Assembly (NCBI GenBank): GCA_015680685.1
Contig: MNCI01010871.1
Coordinates: 410,811 to 474,810, forward strand
Direction of reading: 5' to 3'
Source of the DNA: Gnetum montanum
Taxonomy: Eukaryota > Streptophyta > Gnetopsida > Gnetales > Gnetaceae
Length of the DNA: 64,000 nucleotides
The notes below the pieces were generated by a model that made no database searches, was not told the origin of the DNA, and saw only the letters and a list, made by a program, of their open reading frames with translations. How positions within the stretch are numbered: the first letter of the stretch is position 1; every line of letters starts with the position of its first letter. Below, in pieces: positions 46,000-58,279 of this stretch. A program made the translations under genes and the position numbers.

Positions 46000-46740
46000 C
46001 CCGAAATACATCATCTCACTAGTTCATTAGCATAAATCTTGTAGAGATTTCCATTTATTCCCATATATCTCTTCAATTTATGAAGGAACTACTCTTTTTG
46101 TTAATAATCCCACTCGACTAGGAGCTTTTGTGTAAGAAGATAAATCATATAATTAGTGATCCATGATTTCTTTATCAAATTGATAGGCATTGTCATTTTC
46201 ATTAAGGAACTAGTTCGATAATGGTTCTTCTTAATCTTGTGATTTCCATCTTAGCCTTAATAAGTAATCTACAACAACATTCTTTTTTTCCTTCTTGTCA
46301 ATCATAGTGATGTCAAATTCTTGTAGTATTATGAGTCACCTTATCACCCTAGAACTTACCATTGGTTTATTCATCAGAAACTTGATTGCACTATGGTCTA
46401 TGTGGATATAGATAGGGTACCAGAGCATGTAATGTATGAATTTTTATAGCATGTACACCATAGTCATAAGCTCCCTTTTAGTAGTGGTGCAATGAAGTTG
46501 TGCTTTACTAATGCTTATACTAGCACAATGTATGTAGTATGGCCTCTTTTGACCATCAAGCTATGTTAGTACTGCACCTAGTGCATAATTAGAAACATGT
46601 GTCATTATCTCAAAGGGCTTGGATTAACTTGGAGCTTGAAGGATTGGTGTTTCTATTAACTTATGTTTTAGTGTCTTAAATGCCTTCTCACATTGCTCAT
46701 TCCACTAAAATAATGCATCCTTCTTGGTCAATTTTATGAG
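46000..46740 (-). pseudogene. Gypsy 2 RNase H domain
   Basis: The minus-strand sequence between reverse transcriptase and integrase shows the HIDH-type segment near 46400 ('tggtctatgtggatat' on the plus strand) and an ALGAVL-like segment near 46570. Support comes from alignment with gypsy 1 and position; the frame is heavily broken. Confidence 0.65.
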
Positions 46741-46744
46741 TAGT

Positions 46745-47500
46745 TTTGCTATATTCAAAAACTTTTCTATGAATCTTCGATAATAACCTATATGGCCTAG
46801 AGATGATCTAACCTCTTTAACAATTTGGGGCCTTTGGGTGATGTTCTAACTGACTCTTATCTTTTTTAAGTCTACATCTATTCCCTTTTGTGATACATTA
46901 TGTCCCAAAACAATCCCATCTTGGACAATTAAATGGCTTATATTTCAATGGAGCTTTAAATTAGTTTCAACACATCTTTTTAATACCAACTCCAAATGGT
47001 CCAATGATTTCTTGAAATCTAGCCCATAAGTAGAGAAATCATCCATAAATACTTCTATGTCATTACCAATTTTTTTCTGGAAGATACTTAGTAGTAATCT
47101 CCAAAAAGTAGTGGACATGTTGCACAAGCCAAAAGGCATTTTCTTGTAAGAAAATGTTCTCCATGGGCTGGTGAACTTAGTCTTTTCTTGGTCTTTTAGT
47201 GTAATGCAAAACTATTTATATCCATTGTACTCATCAAGAAATCTATAGTACTAGTATCTTGCTATGGTATCAAGGACCTGATTAGCAAAGGGTAAAGGAA
47301 AATGATCCTTCAATGTCACAAAGTTCAACAACCAAAAATTAATACATACTCTCCACTTTCCATCCTTCTTCTGAATAATGACCAAAGGGCCCACCCATTC
47401 ATTATCTACAATAAGGTAGATGAATCCTACTTTTCGAATTCCTATTTTACTACTTCCTTGAGTTTAGAATTCAACCTTCTTTAAGGTTGGTGATGTGGCT
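46745..47500 (-). pseudogene. Gypsy 2 reverse transcriptase
   Basis: An open piece at 46945-47139 reads MPFGLCNMSTTFWRLL, then EVFMDDFSTYG with an intact FMDD catalytic box, then HLELVLKRCVETNLKL. Upstream on the minus strand lie FTSPWRTFSYKKMPF and a VVIQKKDGKWRV-like segment near 47370. Stops elsewhere inactivate it. Confidence 0.9.
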
Positions 47501-47699
47501 TGAAAGCTGGATCTATGTATATCTATTGTTGACATATTCATGGATCAATGTCTATTATCTTATCATAAGACCATACAAATGTTGTTGGCCATTTATTGAC
47601 TACTTATAATAATCTTTTCTTCTAATCTTTATCAAGGTTGGCATTGATGATTATTAATTTTTGTTATTTAGAAAGGCATAGTCTAGCACTTCCAGTAGC

Positions 47700-48640
47700 G
47701 CATTGAATTCTAACAATTATGACTCTAGGATCTCCAACTATCACCATTCAATATCTTCTTTCTAGTGTGACTGTATATAAGGGTGTTTCCTTTATAACTA
47801 TTCCAGCTTATCTATTTTCTCAACATAGGCACTTCTGGTCTAATTGGTGGGATCCATGTATATTTTAGATTCTATCTCTTTATTAGTAATCATCCATTGG
47901 GTGCCTTCTTCTTTAGTGGCTACTACATATATACACTGCTACACACACATTTCTTCTAGAAATTGATTACATGCTATGCTCTTTCCTGGTTTAACAACCC
48001 AAATTCTCCACATGTTTTCACACCCATTATTATTGTATGTGATACATGGAACTTAACATCTTTGTATAATCTTGAAGGACAAATCTCTAATTCCAAGCTT
48101 AGCATCCATAGTGCTAAGTCATGCCCTTCCCATTATTATAGGAAATTCTCCCTTATTTTTTTCCACATGGATTACTAAGAAGTTGGCAAGATAGGAACAA
48201 TCATTGATGGTGATGATGACATCATCCATTTATCTGCGTGGAATAGTGATTGACTGATTTTCAAGCTCTAATTCAATATTACATTTCCTTAGTGGTCGAA
48301 GATTTCAAGCTTTATACATATCCTTTGAAATCAAGTTCACTCCTAATCCAAAATCTAGTAGAGCTTTACATGGTTTGTGACCTACTATTTAGAGATATCT
48401 ATTCTTTTTTGGGAAAGTGTTCCTACCTATATCTAATTTGTAATGGTTTGGGTTAGCATGATAGTAGTTATATTTGGATTGGTACAATAGTAGTATTCCA
48501 TAGAGGAGTGTGTGTAGATGGGATTGATGTAAATGGAGTCCCCATCCTTTGAACTCTTTTTGGACTTGTTCAGAAGAATGACCATTTCTTGAATTGAGTT
48601 TCATTTATTATAAGCTCCTCCTACATGTTTATTTCCCTTG
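47700..48640 (-). pseudogene. Gypsy 2 protease region
   Basis: Placed by position between gag and reverse transcriptase. A minus-strand LGLGVNLISKD-like piece near 48330-48360 resembles the DLGASVNLLP stretch of plant gypsy proteases. Weak support. Confidence 0.5.
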
Positions 48641-48649
48641 TTATGTTCT

Positions 48650-50840
48650 TCTGCTATTGTTGTGATGGCAGCTCCCTTGGCATGATTGGTGATGGCACTA
48701 ATGGTAAAGAATTGGAAGGTTGGTTTGATGGACCAACTACTGGTTGACACATGTAGAGATTGGGATTCATCCTTGGAGTGGTAGGTCTATAATACTCAAG
48801 TACATAATAATGAGAAGAAGTATGAATTGAAGAATTCCTTAGAGAGATTACACATTGCATAAAATATCCATAAGGATCTGGTTGCCTATATTGACATTGT
48901 TGCCTTGGTGGTGGCATTATCAATGCTTATGGCTATTTCCATTACTGCTAATATTGCTCTTGCAATTGAGGGTAGGCTTTTCTTGGTAGTAGGTTGGCTA
49001 TAAGGATTATCTTAGATTACCTTAAGAATAAGGTAATTTTCTTGGCATCTACTTTTTAACAAACCTTGGATTGAGTATGTATGCCCCAAACTCTTGAAAG
49101 TGTACCATAACAAGGCAACATCCCTTAGGATATTCATACTAGCACATCTTGCATCCTTCCTCTTCTCCTAAACTAGAGTCAATACACCTCAACTATAGCC
49201 AATTTTCCTTTCTACTTATAACCTTCTCATCCATGATCTCTTCTCTTGTTCTTATCTTTGCCTTTATTAAATGCCTATTCCATCCTTTCTTCTACTATCT
49301 TAAGAGCTATAGCAAACTTTTCATCCACTGGATCCCACATTTTCTCTACCTTTTTTCCTATGGCATTTACTAATTTCTAGATTGGTAAATTTTTCTATTT
49401 AATTACATCTTTCAAATTTTCTTCTTCTTGTTTATTGCACATTCAAACATCTTGTTTTCTTATTGATGGATCTCAGTTATACTCTTTAGCTAATTCTCTT
49501 TTCTTTAACTCTCCTTCCTCTTTTGTCACTTGGTCCATTAATCTTTGCATTTGATGGATGATCATCTTTGATAACCTTCCTTAGGCATAGATTCCAAGGA
49601 TCTCTTTGATTTTTTTATTAACAATGTGTCTAAGTTGTTCCCTTTGGGAGAATTCATGGTCTGTGCACTATGCAAAGGAGAATATATCTTTCCATTACAA
49701 CATCAAGGGATTCATGTTTTCCTTTCTTCCATCTCTAGATTTACTTTCTAAAATTAGACACTCTTGATTAAGCTTGATATCTATTGTTAAAGAGCTCAAG
49801 CATGGTACTCCATCTTCTAATTGATTTTATTTCTAATAATCTATAGCAGCTCTCTACCTCCTTGACAAGAATTCTAATAAACAACTTTAGCTTATGCTAG
49901 TCACTTTCAATATTCTAAAAGGCACATGCACCATGGAATGCTTGAAGGTGGCATTGTGGATCTACACTGTATTCAACTTCAAATTTAGAAATATTATTCA
50001 TGTCTAATCACTTGATGCAACTATTCCTCACATGCTTGGTTAGAATATACACTACTATCCTAATATTGATCATATTACAAGTGGCCAATAGGGAGTCTTC
50101 ATGGATATTAGATTCATAAGCTCTGTTGTAGTGATGTTCCCTTTGGTGCTCATAATATTCTCTCTCTTCATGTCTAATCATATTTCTTCTAAGTTCATAT
50201 TCATCCTCTTCTTCATCAAGATACCTTCAACGATATTCATGCCTATCATGATCCATATGCCTTTCCCTATCGAATTCTCTAAGTCTTCATTCCCCTCTAT
50301 CAAATTTTGCTAATGACAATGAGAAGGAAGAGGAAGCAGTTGAAGAAAAATGCAATTGGTTCTCCTTCTATGCCTCTATAATTCATCCCCTTGTGGTTCC
50401 ACAAATGCTCTAGGCCTTGAGCTTCGCTTATGTTTAGAGTTTTCTACCTCTCTTATTGGTCTCTCTACAAGGATCAAATGCAATTTTATCTTAACAAGTT
50501 CTTCCATATGAATAATAGGCCTTTGTGAGTGGGCTTCATGATTGTGGTGGAGTTTCTCTATTAAGAATGCATCTTCATTAATTTCTTGTAGGATAACATT
50601 ATGGTTAACTTTCATTTCCTTTCTATTTTCATACCTTATATCCATAATAGCATCCCTTCATACTTGTTTCTCTATGGGTTGATATAGCCTAGTCATATAT
50701 TTAGTCACATGATATCCTTATTGTGCATGGCCCATGTTTATCCCCATTAAGGCTACTTGAAGCATAGATTATGCTGAACATTCTAGAGGCAAAATGATGT
50801 TGCCATGCAACTCTCTCCACTTTAGCTACTCATCCTAGTA
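48650..50840 (-). pseudogene. Gypsy 2 gag
   Basis: The minus-strand frame at 48654-48923 contains PDPYGYFMQ and a Pro/Gln-rich stretch ending PIMPRELPSQQ, aligning with gypsy 1 (PDPYGSYVQ and PVMQGELPTQ). The frame at 50376-50645 is His/Arg/Glu-rich, like the basic N-terminal part of gypsy 1 gag. Between them the capsid region is broken by stops. Confidence 0.75.
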
Positions 50841-51118
50841 AAAGATGAATGTGAAATCAAGATAATAGGAATTTTTATGTGTATGAAATCCTTATTTACA
50901 TAGATGCACTTTAGTCTTCATCATCATGTCTCCTATTATTACTCTTTTGTGGCTCTTTGGCAAGTGATAACTTGTCTTTAATTATTGAATGCATATTGTG
51001 TGTTTGATGCTTTAGTTATGTGTGTGTTATTAAAATTGATTAAAAGGATAAAGGATAAACTTTTTGATTCTTGATACAATGAACTTTATCATATTAACTA
51101 CTTAGCACACATTGATAC

Positions 51119-51138
51119 ATCCCCGGCAATAGCACCAA
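51119..51138 (-). other. Primer-binding site of gypsy 2, tRNA-Asp type
   Basis: The minus strand reads TTGGTGCTATTGCCGGGGAT directly after the LTR end, matching the tRNA-Asp consensus TGGCGCCGTTGCCGGGGA at all but a few bases. Confidence 0.9.
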
Positions 51139-51985
51139 TGATAAGCGATGGTGTATCCCAACACTCTACCACACAAGTCACTAGGGTTCACGTGTGGCCA
51201 TATCATAATATGTGGATGGATAATGTAGATATTTTAGGAGCTTATATTAAGTTCGTGATCATTTTCTTCTCACCTTGAGTTAGTGAAATCTAAGTGTATG
51301 GTTTAAGTCATAGCGAGGCATATGACAAGTGATTTTGTAAGACTCAAACGACTCCTAGTGGTAAACATGATTAAAAATGGAATTAAAGTCTAAATCTAAG
51401 TAATACAAAAATGGAATTAAATTCCTAGCTTGTCAATCACGTCTTGGGCTTATGTAATTGTCACTAGGATTAACAAGTGAAATCACTACTAAGCAAATAA
51501 AGTGAGACCACTATTGGGTTACTAAACAGTTACACTTAAATACTAAAAACTAGTTGTACCCATTCTACTTAACTAATAAGCATGAAAAGTAAAGTACTTC
51601 AGAATGTAAATGACTAAGCTAAGAAAATAGAACAATTATGCTAAGTGAAAAATAGAATAACAGAGCTAAAGGAATGCTCCAATGATGTAAAATAATCTCA
51701 ATCTTTATTGTCAGTCATAAACTATATCCAAGTACAATTTACTCGAATATAGACTTCAGTCAATTACTTAACATCACACTACATGTATTCACACTATCAC
51801 TAAAGCTACAAAATGAAACTACATGAGTTTGGGTAAGGGTTGGAAAAAATTATTGTTGCTTGTACATCCAAGTATTCGTATTTATAGGGTTGCATAGCTC
51901 TCAAGACACCATATCAACAATGATATAGCATGAGCTACGATATCTTAGATATGATATTAGATTTGATTTAAAAATGATTTTATCA
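51139..51985 (-). repeat. 5' LTR of gypsy 2
   Basis: The LTR is 847 bp. On the plus strand it starts TGATAAGCGATGG and ends ATTTTATCA. A minus-strand TATAAATA box lies at 51879-51886. Confidence 0.9.
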
Positions 51986-52646
51986 ACTGTATAATGATTG
52001 TCCTAAATGCAAGACACAATTGAATGAGATGAAACTCACATAGGCATACAGAGAGACACACACTTAGGTTAAACACATAAAAAATTGATCATAAAGTTGC
52101 ATACACACTCATGCAATCTCACAACTATGCTCTCATGCGTTCGCAAGCATCTCTCATGCCTCTCATTATTCCTCATCATGTTTCAACAAATGAAACATAA
52201 TAATATTCATTGGAAATTGATGTTAAGAAATGAAGAAGCCTTTCCTCAAGATTAACTTAAATATTCCTAGCTATTTCCATCATTTCCAAACTTGGAACTG
52301 CCATCTTACATCTTTTCCCAATTATACAGGTCATCACAAACCTTTTCCAAAATGTCTCACTACAATTTCCATTATGCAAGAAAGACATCTTTAGACTTTG
52401 GAAGATGCCTCCTACGCATGTCAGACATCTCCACTTAAACATAGACATCTTACCTAAGATGTTTTAGGTTAGTGGAAGACATCTCACTTCTAGAAGAAAT
52501 ATCTCCTCAATTTATTAGACATCTTCCATACTTCCTAGATGTCTATTATGAAATCTAAACTAAAAGCCAAGACATCTCCATAGCACAAAAAAATCTATAA
52601 AATCATCTTTAGGAAAGAAAATAAATTAGAAGAGGTATCTCTATAT
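51986..52646 (-). repeat. Chromodomain element 3' LTR, second part
   Basis: From 51986 to about 52250 it matches 58455-58735 ('actcacataggcatac', 'gctctcatgc' and others). The rest, up to a purine-tract-like CTCTCCCAT at 52648-52656, has no partner because the 5' LTR copy is truncated. The heptamer GACATCT recurs many times at 52380-52600. Confidence 0.75.
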
Positions 52647-52689
52647 TAGCTCTCCCATAATTTAAAAAGTAAACTCATGTGGAAAAGGA

Positions 52690-52900
52690 AGTAGGAGTAG
52701 AGATGATGCCTCACTTAATAGATTTGGTCTCATGGATCCATACAACATCTTCACTAGATTGATCCTTCCAATGAATCAAGTACTTGTGCCTCTTCAATCC
52801 TTGAGTATTAGAACCTTTCCTTCTCTTAAGTGTGACTACCTTCCTCTTCATTGAAGGCTTGGACTTGTCAATAGTCCCTTTCAATTTATCAATGCTACCT
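52690..52900 (-). pseudogene. Chromodomain at the end of the chromovirus pol
   Basis: The minus strand reads MKRKVVTLKRRKGSNTQG, then KYLIHWKDQSSEDVVWI, matching the chromodomain signature YLVKWKGxxxxExTWE. In chromoviruses this C-terminal domain directs integration to particular chromatin. The spacing after integrase fits, apart from the inserted solo LTR. Confidence 0.8.
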
Positions 52901-52976
52901 TACATGATTTCATCATCAACCAATCAATGGTAATGCACAAGATCTATAATATTAAATACAAAATACATATCAACAT

Positions 52977-53833
52977 TGATGAGTCATGTTCTAATATGCT
53001 CCAATATCCCTCAATATCATATACCCAATATCAAAGCCCAGGATGCATTATCAGATATATGATATCATAGGGTATATGCCAGCATATAAATATAGTGCTC
53101 AGGCTCATGATTTTGATATTAGTTTTTTGTCATAGTTAGCAAATTTCTTGTAGTTGTTTTCTCCAAAGTTCAAATATTTTCTTAGTTCCCGTAGCAGAAT
53201 TTTGAGTGTGTATGGATCTTTGTTTGAACACTAATGTACCTAAGCAGAGCAATGTGACAAGAATAAAAATGATCCCTTTTGATCATCCTTGTAGCACTGG
53301 GAATAGATTAATGTTTCCTTGATTCATTTAATATTTATGCACTTTATTTTCATGTACTTCACTTGAATGCACTTTAATTAAGAAATTAATTTTTAGTTGT
53401 TAATGATCATAAGAATGACCACCTCAAGCATACATGTAGCACTTGTTAATCCAAAAACACTTAATGTTTGGTGATCCAGTAGGGTTATATGTGTTCAAGA
53501 TATGTCCAGGAAGGTGGGATAGGTACTTGTGTTAGGCTAGCTAGGGAGTAGATGAATTAGATTTTAAATTAGTCTATATTTCATTATTTTTGTAGGCAAT
53601 TAAATTTATAAAACATAAAAATGATCAAAATCATATGCCTCAATTACACTTAAATCATATCCTTGAGCTTCACAAGTGTAGTAGGGAAGACAATGAATGT
53701 TGTCAACGCCTATTTCACTTCCTAGAAGAACTATTGCACTAGAAAACTATAGGACCACGGAATTCAACTGGATCACATGTGAACACCTTAGTCATTTATA
53801 TGGTTGGGCGTAGGAGTACCTTGCCACTCATCA
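52977..53833 (+). mobile_element. Solo LTR of a gypsy 1/gypsy 5-related family
   Basis: An 857-bp LTR, TGATGAGTC to CACTCATCA, is flanked by the perfect 5-bp duplication AACAT (52972-52976 and 53834-53838), with chromovirus pol sequence on both sides. It shares the TATAAATA box, the 'ggatctttgtttgaacac' and 'tgtacctaagc' block and the terminal 'gtaccttgccactcatca' with the LTRs at 21944 and 62980. It arose by recombination between the two LTRs of a full element. Confidence 0.9.
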
Positions 53834-53839
53834 AACATC

Positions 53840-55000
53840 ATTGGATAAGTCAACCTCAAAATCATTATCATTAATTTTATCCTTGACCCTCAAAGGGATC
53901 ATCTTGTTGGCTTTCAACTTGGAGAAGCTGATACCTCTCAATCTCTTCTTCTTCAAGTGCACCCAAACTAAAACACTAATAGCAAAGTTAGGCTTTCACT
54001 TGCTATCATTCCTTTTGAAGACTCACTCTTCAGCCTTCTTCTCTAAATATACTTTTACTTGTCCATGAAGATCCTTCATCTATTGTACAAAATCAGCACT
54101 AAGTTGAGATTCTTCATCAAATCTCTTTAAATTATTTACCATCTTAGGAAAAAACATAATTCATGGTAAATGAACTATTACCAATCATAATATAAAAATA
54201 TTATTATATGAAAATTTAGCATGACATAATAATTTTTCTTATTAATTGTATTTTTCATCATACAAACATCTTAAAATATTTAGCAAGGATTTATTCATCC
54301 CCTCCATTTGTCCATTAGATTACAAATGATATGCATTAGAAAAATTCAAATTTTTCCTTAAATTTTTCAAAAGTAATCTTAAAAAATGACTAGTAAAATT
54401 GCAGTCTCGATTACTAATAACATTCAAAGGAACCCCATTCAACTTCACAACATGTTGGAAAAACTAATTTGCAACATGAGAAGCATCACTCAACTTTTTT
54501 CATGGAATGAAGTATGCCATCTTGGAGAACCTATCTCCCATAATCAAAATAGCATTGTTCGTACTTTTAGTTTCTAGAATACAATTCACAAATCCATTAA
54601 CTTAATTTTCCATGAATCCTTGGGAACTTGTGAAGGTATGAAATGTCCACCAACTCCTTTATCTCCTTTGAATTTCTAACATGCCAAACACTCCATAAAT
54701 TCTAAAACTTCTATTATCATACATAGTTGAAAGTAGTGCCTACAAACAAGCTCCAATATTTTATCCCTACTCATGTGGCCTATCATCCTACTATAATGCC
54801 TTTCAAACAAAATCTTTTTCCTAAAATTATAATTAGTAACACACACTTTTCCATGTTTTGAATAATAGTTTATCTTGAATATGATAGTCCCTCCATTAAT
54901 CTATCCTACTCAACAATGTTTTCATAAGGCTCCTTCAAACCTACCTAAAATATGAATCGTGTTCATACAAATTAGCAAAATTATCCATACCTTAAACATG
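53840..55000 (-). pseudogene. Chromovirus integrase
   Basis: Near 54640-54820 the minus strand reads ERHYSRMIGHMSRDKILELV and HYFQLCMIIEVLEFMECLAC, matching the HHCC zinc-binding start of chromovirus integrases (GHFGxxKTLxLL, HYFWPxM, CxxC). The catalytic core downstream (53840-54600) is heavily broken. Confidence 0.75.
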
Positions 55001-55039
55001 AGGCATGCTAAAATTCACCACATGCACCCTAGATAATGC

Positions 55040-56260
55040 ATCAACCACCATATTGCCTTTTCAACTTTTGTGCTTAAGCATAAAATTGAACTCCTATGAC
55101 TATGCAATACACTTCATATAATTAACACTCAACTTCTTTTATAAATTTAGAAACTAAAGTGCTTTGTGGTCTATTTTCAAAGTAAACTTCTTAGGCAATA
55201 AGTAATGCCTCCAATGCTTAATTACTTGAAGAATAGCCGACAACTCCTTCTCATATACATTATATTTGTGCCTTGACTCATTCAACGTTTCTAAAATGAA
55301 AGCAATAGGCCTAGCTTCTTATAAAAGTACCCCACTTATGATAAGTCTACTTGCATCCACCTTCACATAAAAAAACTTCTAAAAATTTGGAATTGCATGC
55401 ACTAATTCACTAGTAATTTTTTCCTTTAGCAAGTCAAAGATCCTTTGGGTTTTTTAGCCCACTTAAAATATTTATTCTTCTTCACCAAATCAAACATATG
55501 CCAAGTAATACCATTAAAATGTTTTATGAATGTTGGATAAAAACCTTTTAGACCAAGAAATTATCTTGCCTCTCTAACATTCTTGGAGTTGGCCAATTTT
55601 TAATAACCCTCACATTGGTAGTTCCATCTAAATTTTGTTTTTAGAAATCACATGTCTCAAGTATATTATTTTCCTTTTGAAGAAATGACTTCTCTTTACA
55701 TTAATCAAAAAATTTAGCTCCAATTTTAGAAATACCCTTCATAAGTGATCAAAGTACTCCTCATTATAGCTATATACCAAAATATCATAAAAATGGGTAA
55801 TACAACACTTACCAATCAACTCTTTGAGTACATCATTCATTAATTTCATGAATGTAGCATGTGAATTTGTGAGTTCAAATGGTATCACCAACAACTCAAA
55901 CAATCCATATGGTGTTTTAAACGTTATCTTCTATTCATCACTAGTCATAATTCAAATTTTATGGTAACCACTCTTCAAATCAATTTTGCTAAAAATCTTT
56001 GCATTAGTAAGGACATCAAGAATATCATCCATCCTTGGAATAAGAAACTTGTACCTCACTATTATCTAGTTCATTGCCCTAGAATAAATTCACATCCTCC
56101 ATTCATCACTACCCTTCTTTGGCATAAGCACTACTCAAACTACACAAAGTGAAATGGATTTCTACACAAAGCCATTTGTAAGTAACTCCTCTACTTTCAT
56201 TTGAAATTATCTACACTAATTTAGTGCCATATGGTATGCTCTTTCATTTGGAATGGTAGA
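55040..56260 (-). pseudogene. Chromovirus reverse transcriptase and RNase H
   Basis: Minus-strand motifs: VLMPKKGSDEWRM near 56110, YKFLIPRMDDILDVLTNAKI and FSKIDLKSGYHKI near 55960-56060, and a HFYDILVYSYNEEYFDHL segment near 55770, where the family has FDDILIYS; the first catalytic Asp of that box has become Tyr. RNase H-like sequence follows at 55040-55340. In-frame stops are numerous. Confidence 0.9.
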
Positions 56261-56559
56261 ACCAAAAATGAAATCAATTTTCTACTGTACATTCCTATTG
56301 GTGGTAGTCCATCCAGTTCCTCCTTTAACACCTTAGAAAAGTTTTCCTTGAAGGCTTGCACACCTGTTGGAAGTTCTACCTCCACATCCTCATGGTTAGA
56401 AGCAATAGTTGATACAACAAAAAAATTAAAACAAGCCTATTCATATCCCATAATGTATTTTCTCTCTTCTAGAAGGATTAAGAAAGCATTAAGTAAGACT
56501 TTTTGCCTTACTTGCTTAACTATGATAGGAATCAACTCATGAATTTCATCAAATCTTTC

Positions 56560-56870
56560 ATACAGTTCTTACTTCATCAAACTAAAAACCATTGTGAAAA
56601 TTCCAACATCTACCAAGAATCACATCAAAAAAATCAATTGATAGCACATTCCATTTTATAACATCATGAAAAATCCTAATTTAAAATTTTCAAACACATT
56701 ACGCTCTTATCTCTTAAGAGAAATCTCTCGACAACTAATGTATCTTGTAGGGCTTTGGATTAGGATTAGTTACCAAACATAATCTAGCAACTTCTCTATA
56801 TAAAATAACATTCTCATGGGCTTCCCCATCAATTAAAATACGAATTCACTCCTTACTAAGTAAACATTTA
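56560..56870 (-). pseudogene. Chromovirus protease
   Basis: The minus strand reads IRILIDGEAHENVILY and then VARLCLVTNPNPKPYK, corresponding to the LIDxGxTHNFIS and LG(L)xxxPxxPY stretch of gypsy proteases. The catalytic D(S/T)G reads DGE. Confidence 0.75.
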
Positions 56871-57029
56871 ATCCTAATTTGAAATAACATTTTTCTAGTA
56901 AGATGGTATCCTCTATTCACATTCCCTATGAATGTACAAGAATTCAATTCAAAAACTTCCTCAATGTTGGGAGCATTACAATTACCTCTTTCAAGAATTT
57001 GGTTGGATGTCCCCTTCACTTTAATGATT

Positions 57030-58207
57030 TTCATATTCTTGTCCTTGGTTGCTTTGATAAGTGGACATTTTCATTAATCATGTCCCCATTTCTCACATTT
57101 GAAGCACTAAAATCTTAGATGAGCTACTGCCTTGATGCTTACATTCATTGCCTTGGTCCTTCTTGACTTTGTTCTTCTCAGCTTTCTTTTCTATCTTATT
57201 GTCATAGTTGTCATCCTTGTCTTCAAATTTGAACTTGGATTCTTTTTGTTGATTTGGATTACTTATTCTTTTCCTTAGAAGCTTCTTTGCCCCTATTCCC
57301 AAATCCACTTAGTTTCTTTTCTGCCTTGAGTGTCAAATCATAAGCCTCATCAAGATTTTGTAGCTCATAAAATGACAACTTCTACTAATACACCATTTTA
57401 AGACCTCCTAGAAATATTGAGGCCTATTCATGCTTCTTCTAGTTTACCTTAGCTCAATCTAATAATTTATAAAATCTAATGTGAAAATACTTAATATATT
57501 TATCATCTTGTCTTACAAATTTCAACTTCATGATGGTCTCTTTCCATTGCCATGACTATTTAAATTTTCTTCTCACCATGTATTTCATTAGGTTCTAATC
57601 CCTAATGAGTTAACCATTTTTTCTTTCATAAGCTTGGAACTCCTTTTCTCACAAAGTAGAAGCCATACTTTTAATCTAGATTCAGCAATAGGTACCCTCA
57701 ATTGATTTGGTATCTATTTCAACTTAAAGTTCTTGTCAGGTGTCTTCAATCAACTTGAGAAAGCATTGTTGTCATCTACATTATTAAAAGTATTCAATCC
57801 ATGTATAGAAATCTAGTAATATTTTTGAATGCTCTATCAAGTGTTGCCTCATCTTTCTCATCAAGCTTTCCATAAGAAGTAGTGGTCACTGATGGAAATC
57901 TCAGAACTCTCATATGAGAAAGTAAATTATCTTTCATTTGAATCCTTGGCTAATGGGTTACAAACCTCCTAGAGCTAGAATATCCTTCCTCATCATCTAC
58001 TCCCCCTCCACCAAGCTAAAAAACTTCTTCATCATTGTTTGAATGTAAACACATGTCTTCTCCACAAATCAAAATATGGCTAGGACCTACATTCCTATTT
58101 ATCATGGAATTAATCTCATCTAATTGAGAAACAATTAGTTGAAAGGTAGACTTCATGATCTTGATGTCTCTATTCAAGGATTGAACTAGTTTCTTCTTAG
58201 GCATCAA
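57030..58207 (-). pseudogene. Chromovirus gag
   Basis: The likely start of the frame is at 58207, with MMPKKKLVQSLNRDIKIM and a short coiled-coil-like segment. The capsid region is broken. A Lys/Glu/Asp-rich stretch (57093-57308) precedes a nucleocapsid knuckle, CFKCEKWGHD followed by KCP, at about 57045-57110. Overall order and position before protease fit gag. Confidence 0.8.
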
Positions 58208-58252
58208 CTGAATTTAACAAAAATTCATAACCAATTTTCCCAAGCAATAATC

Positions 58253-58272
58253 AATCCAACACTTCGATACCA
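58253..58272 (-). other. Primer-binding site of the chromovirus, initiator-Met type
   Basis: The minus strand reads TGGTATCGAAGTGTTGG next to the 5' LTR start, resembling TGGTATCAGAGC. Confidence 0.75.
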
Positions 58273-58279
58273 ATAATAT

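Larger units (their letters stand above)
38936..51985 (-). mobile_element. Ty3/gypsy retrotransposon 2 (13 kb, minus strand)
   Basis: LTRs 38936-39809 and 51139-51985 enclose an 11.3-kb interior. The tRNA-Asp primer site lies next to the right LTR and a purine tract next to the left, so the element reads on the minus strand. Gag and pol are homologous to gypsy 1. An additional decayed coding region lies downstream of pol. Comparison with the intact LTR at about 58450 shows a 5-bp overlap at the insertion site: ATTTT on the left and ACTGT on the right against ACTAC in the empty copy, so the target duplication has decayed. Confidence 0.9.
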
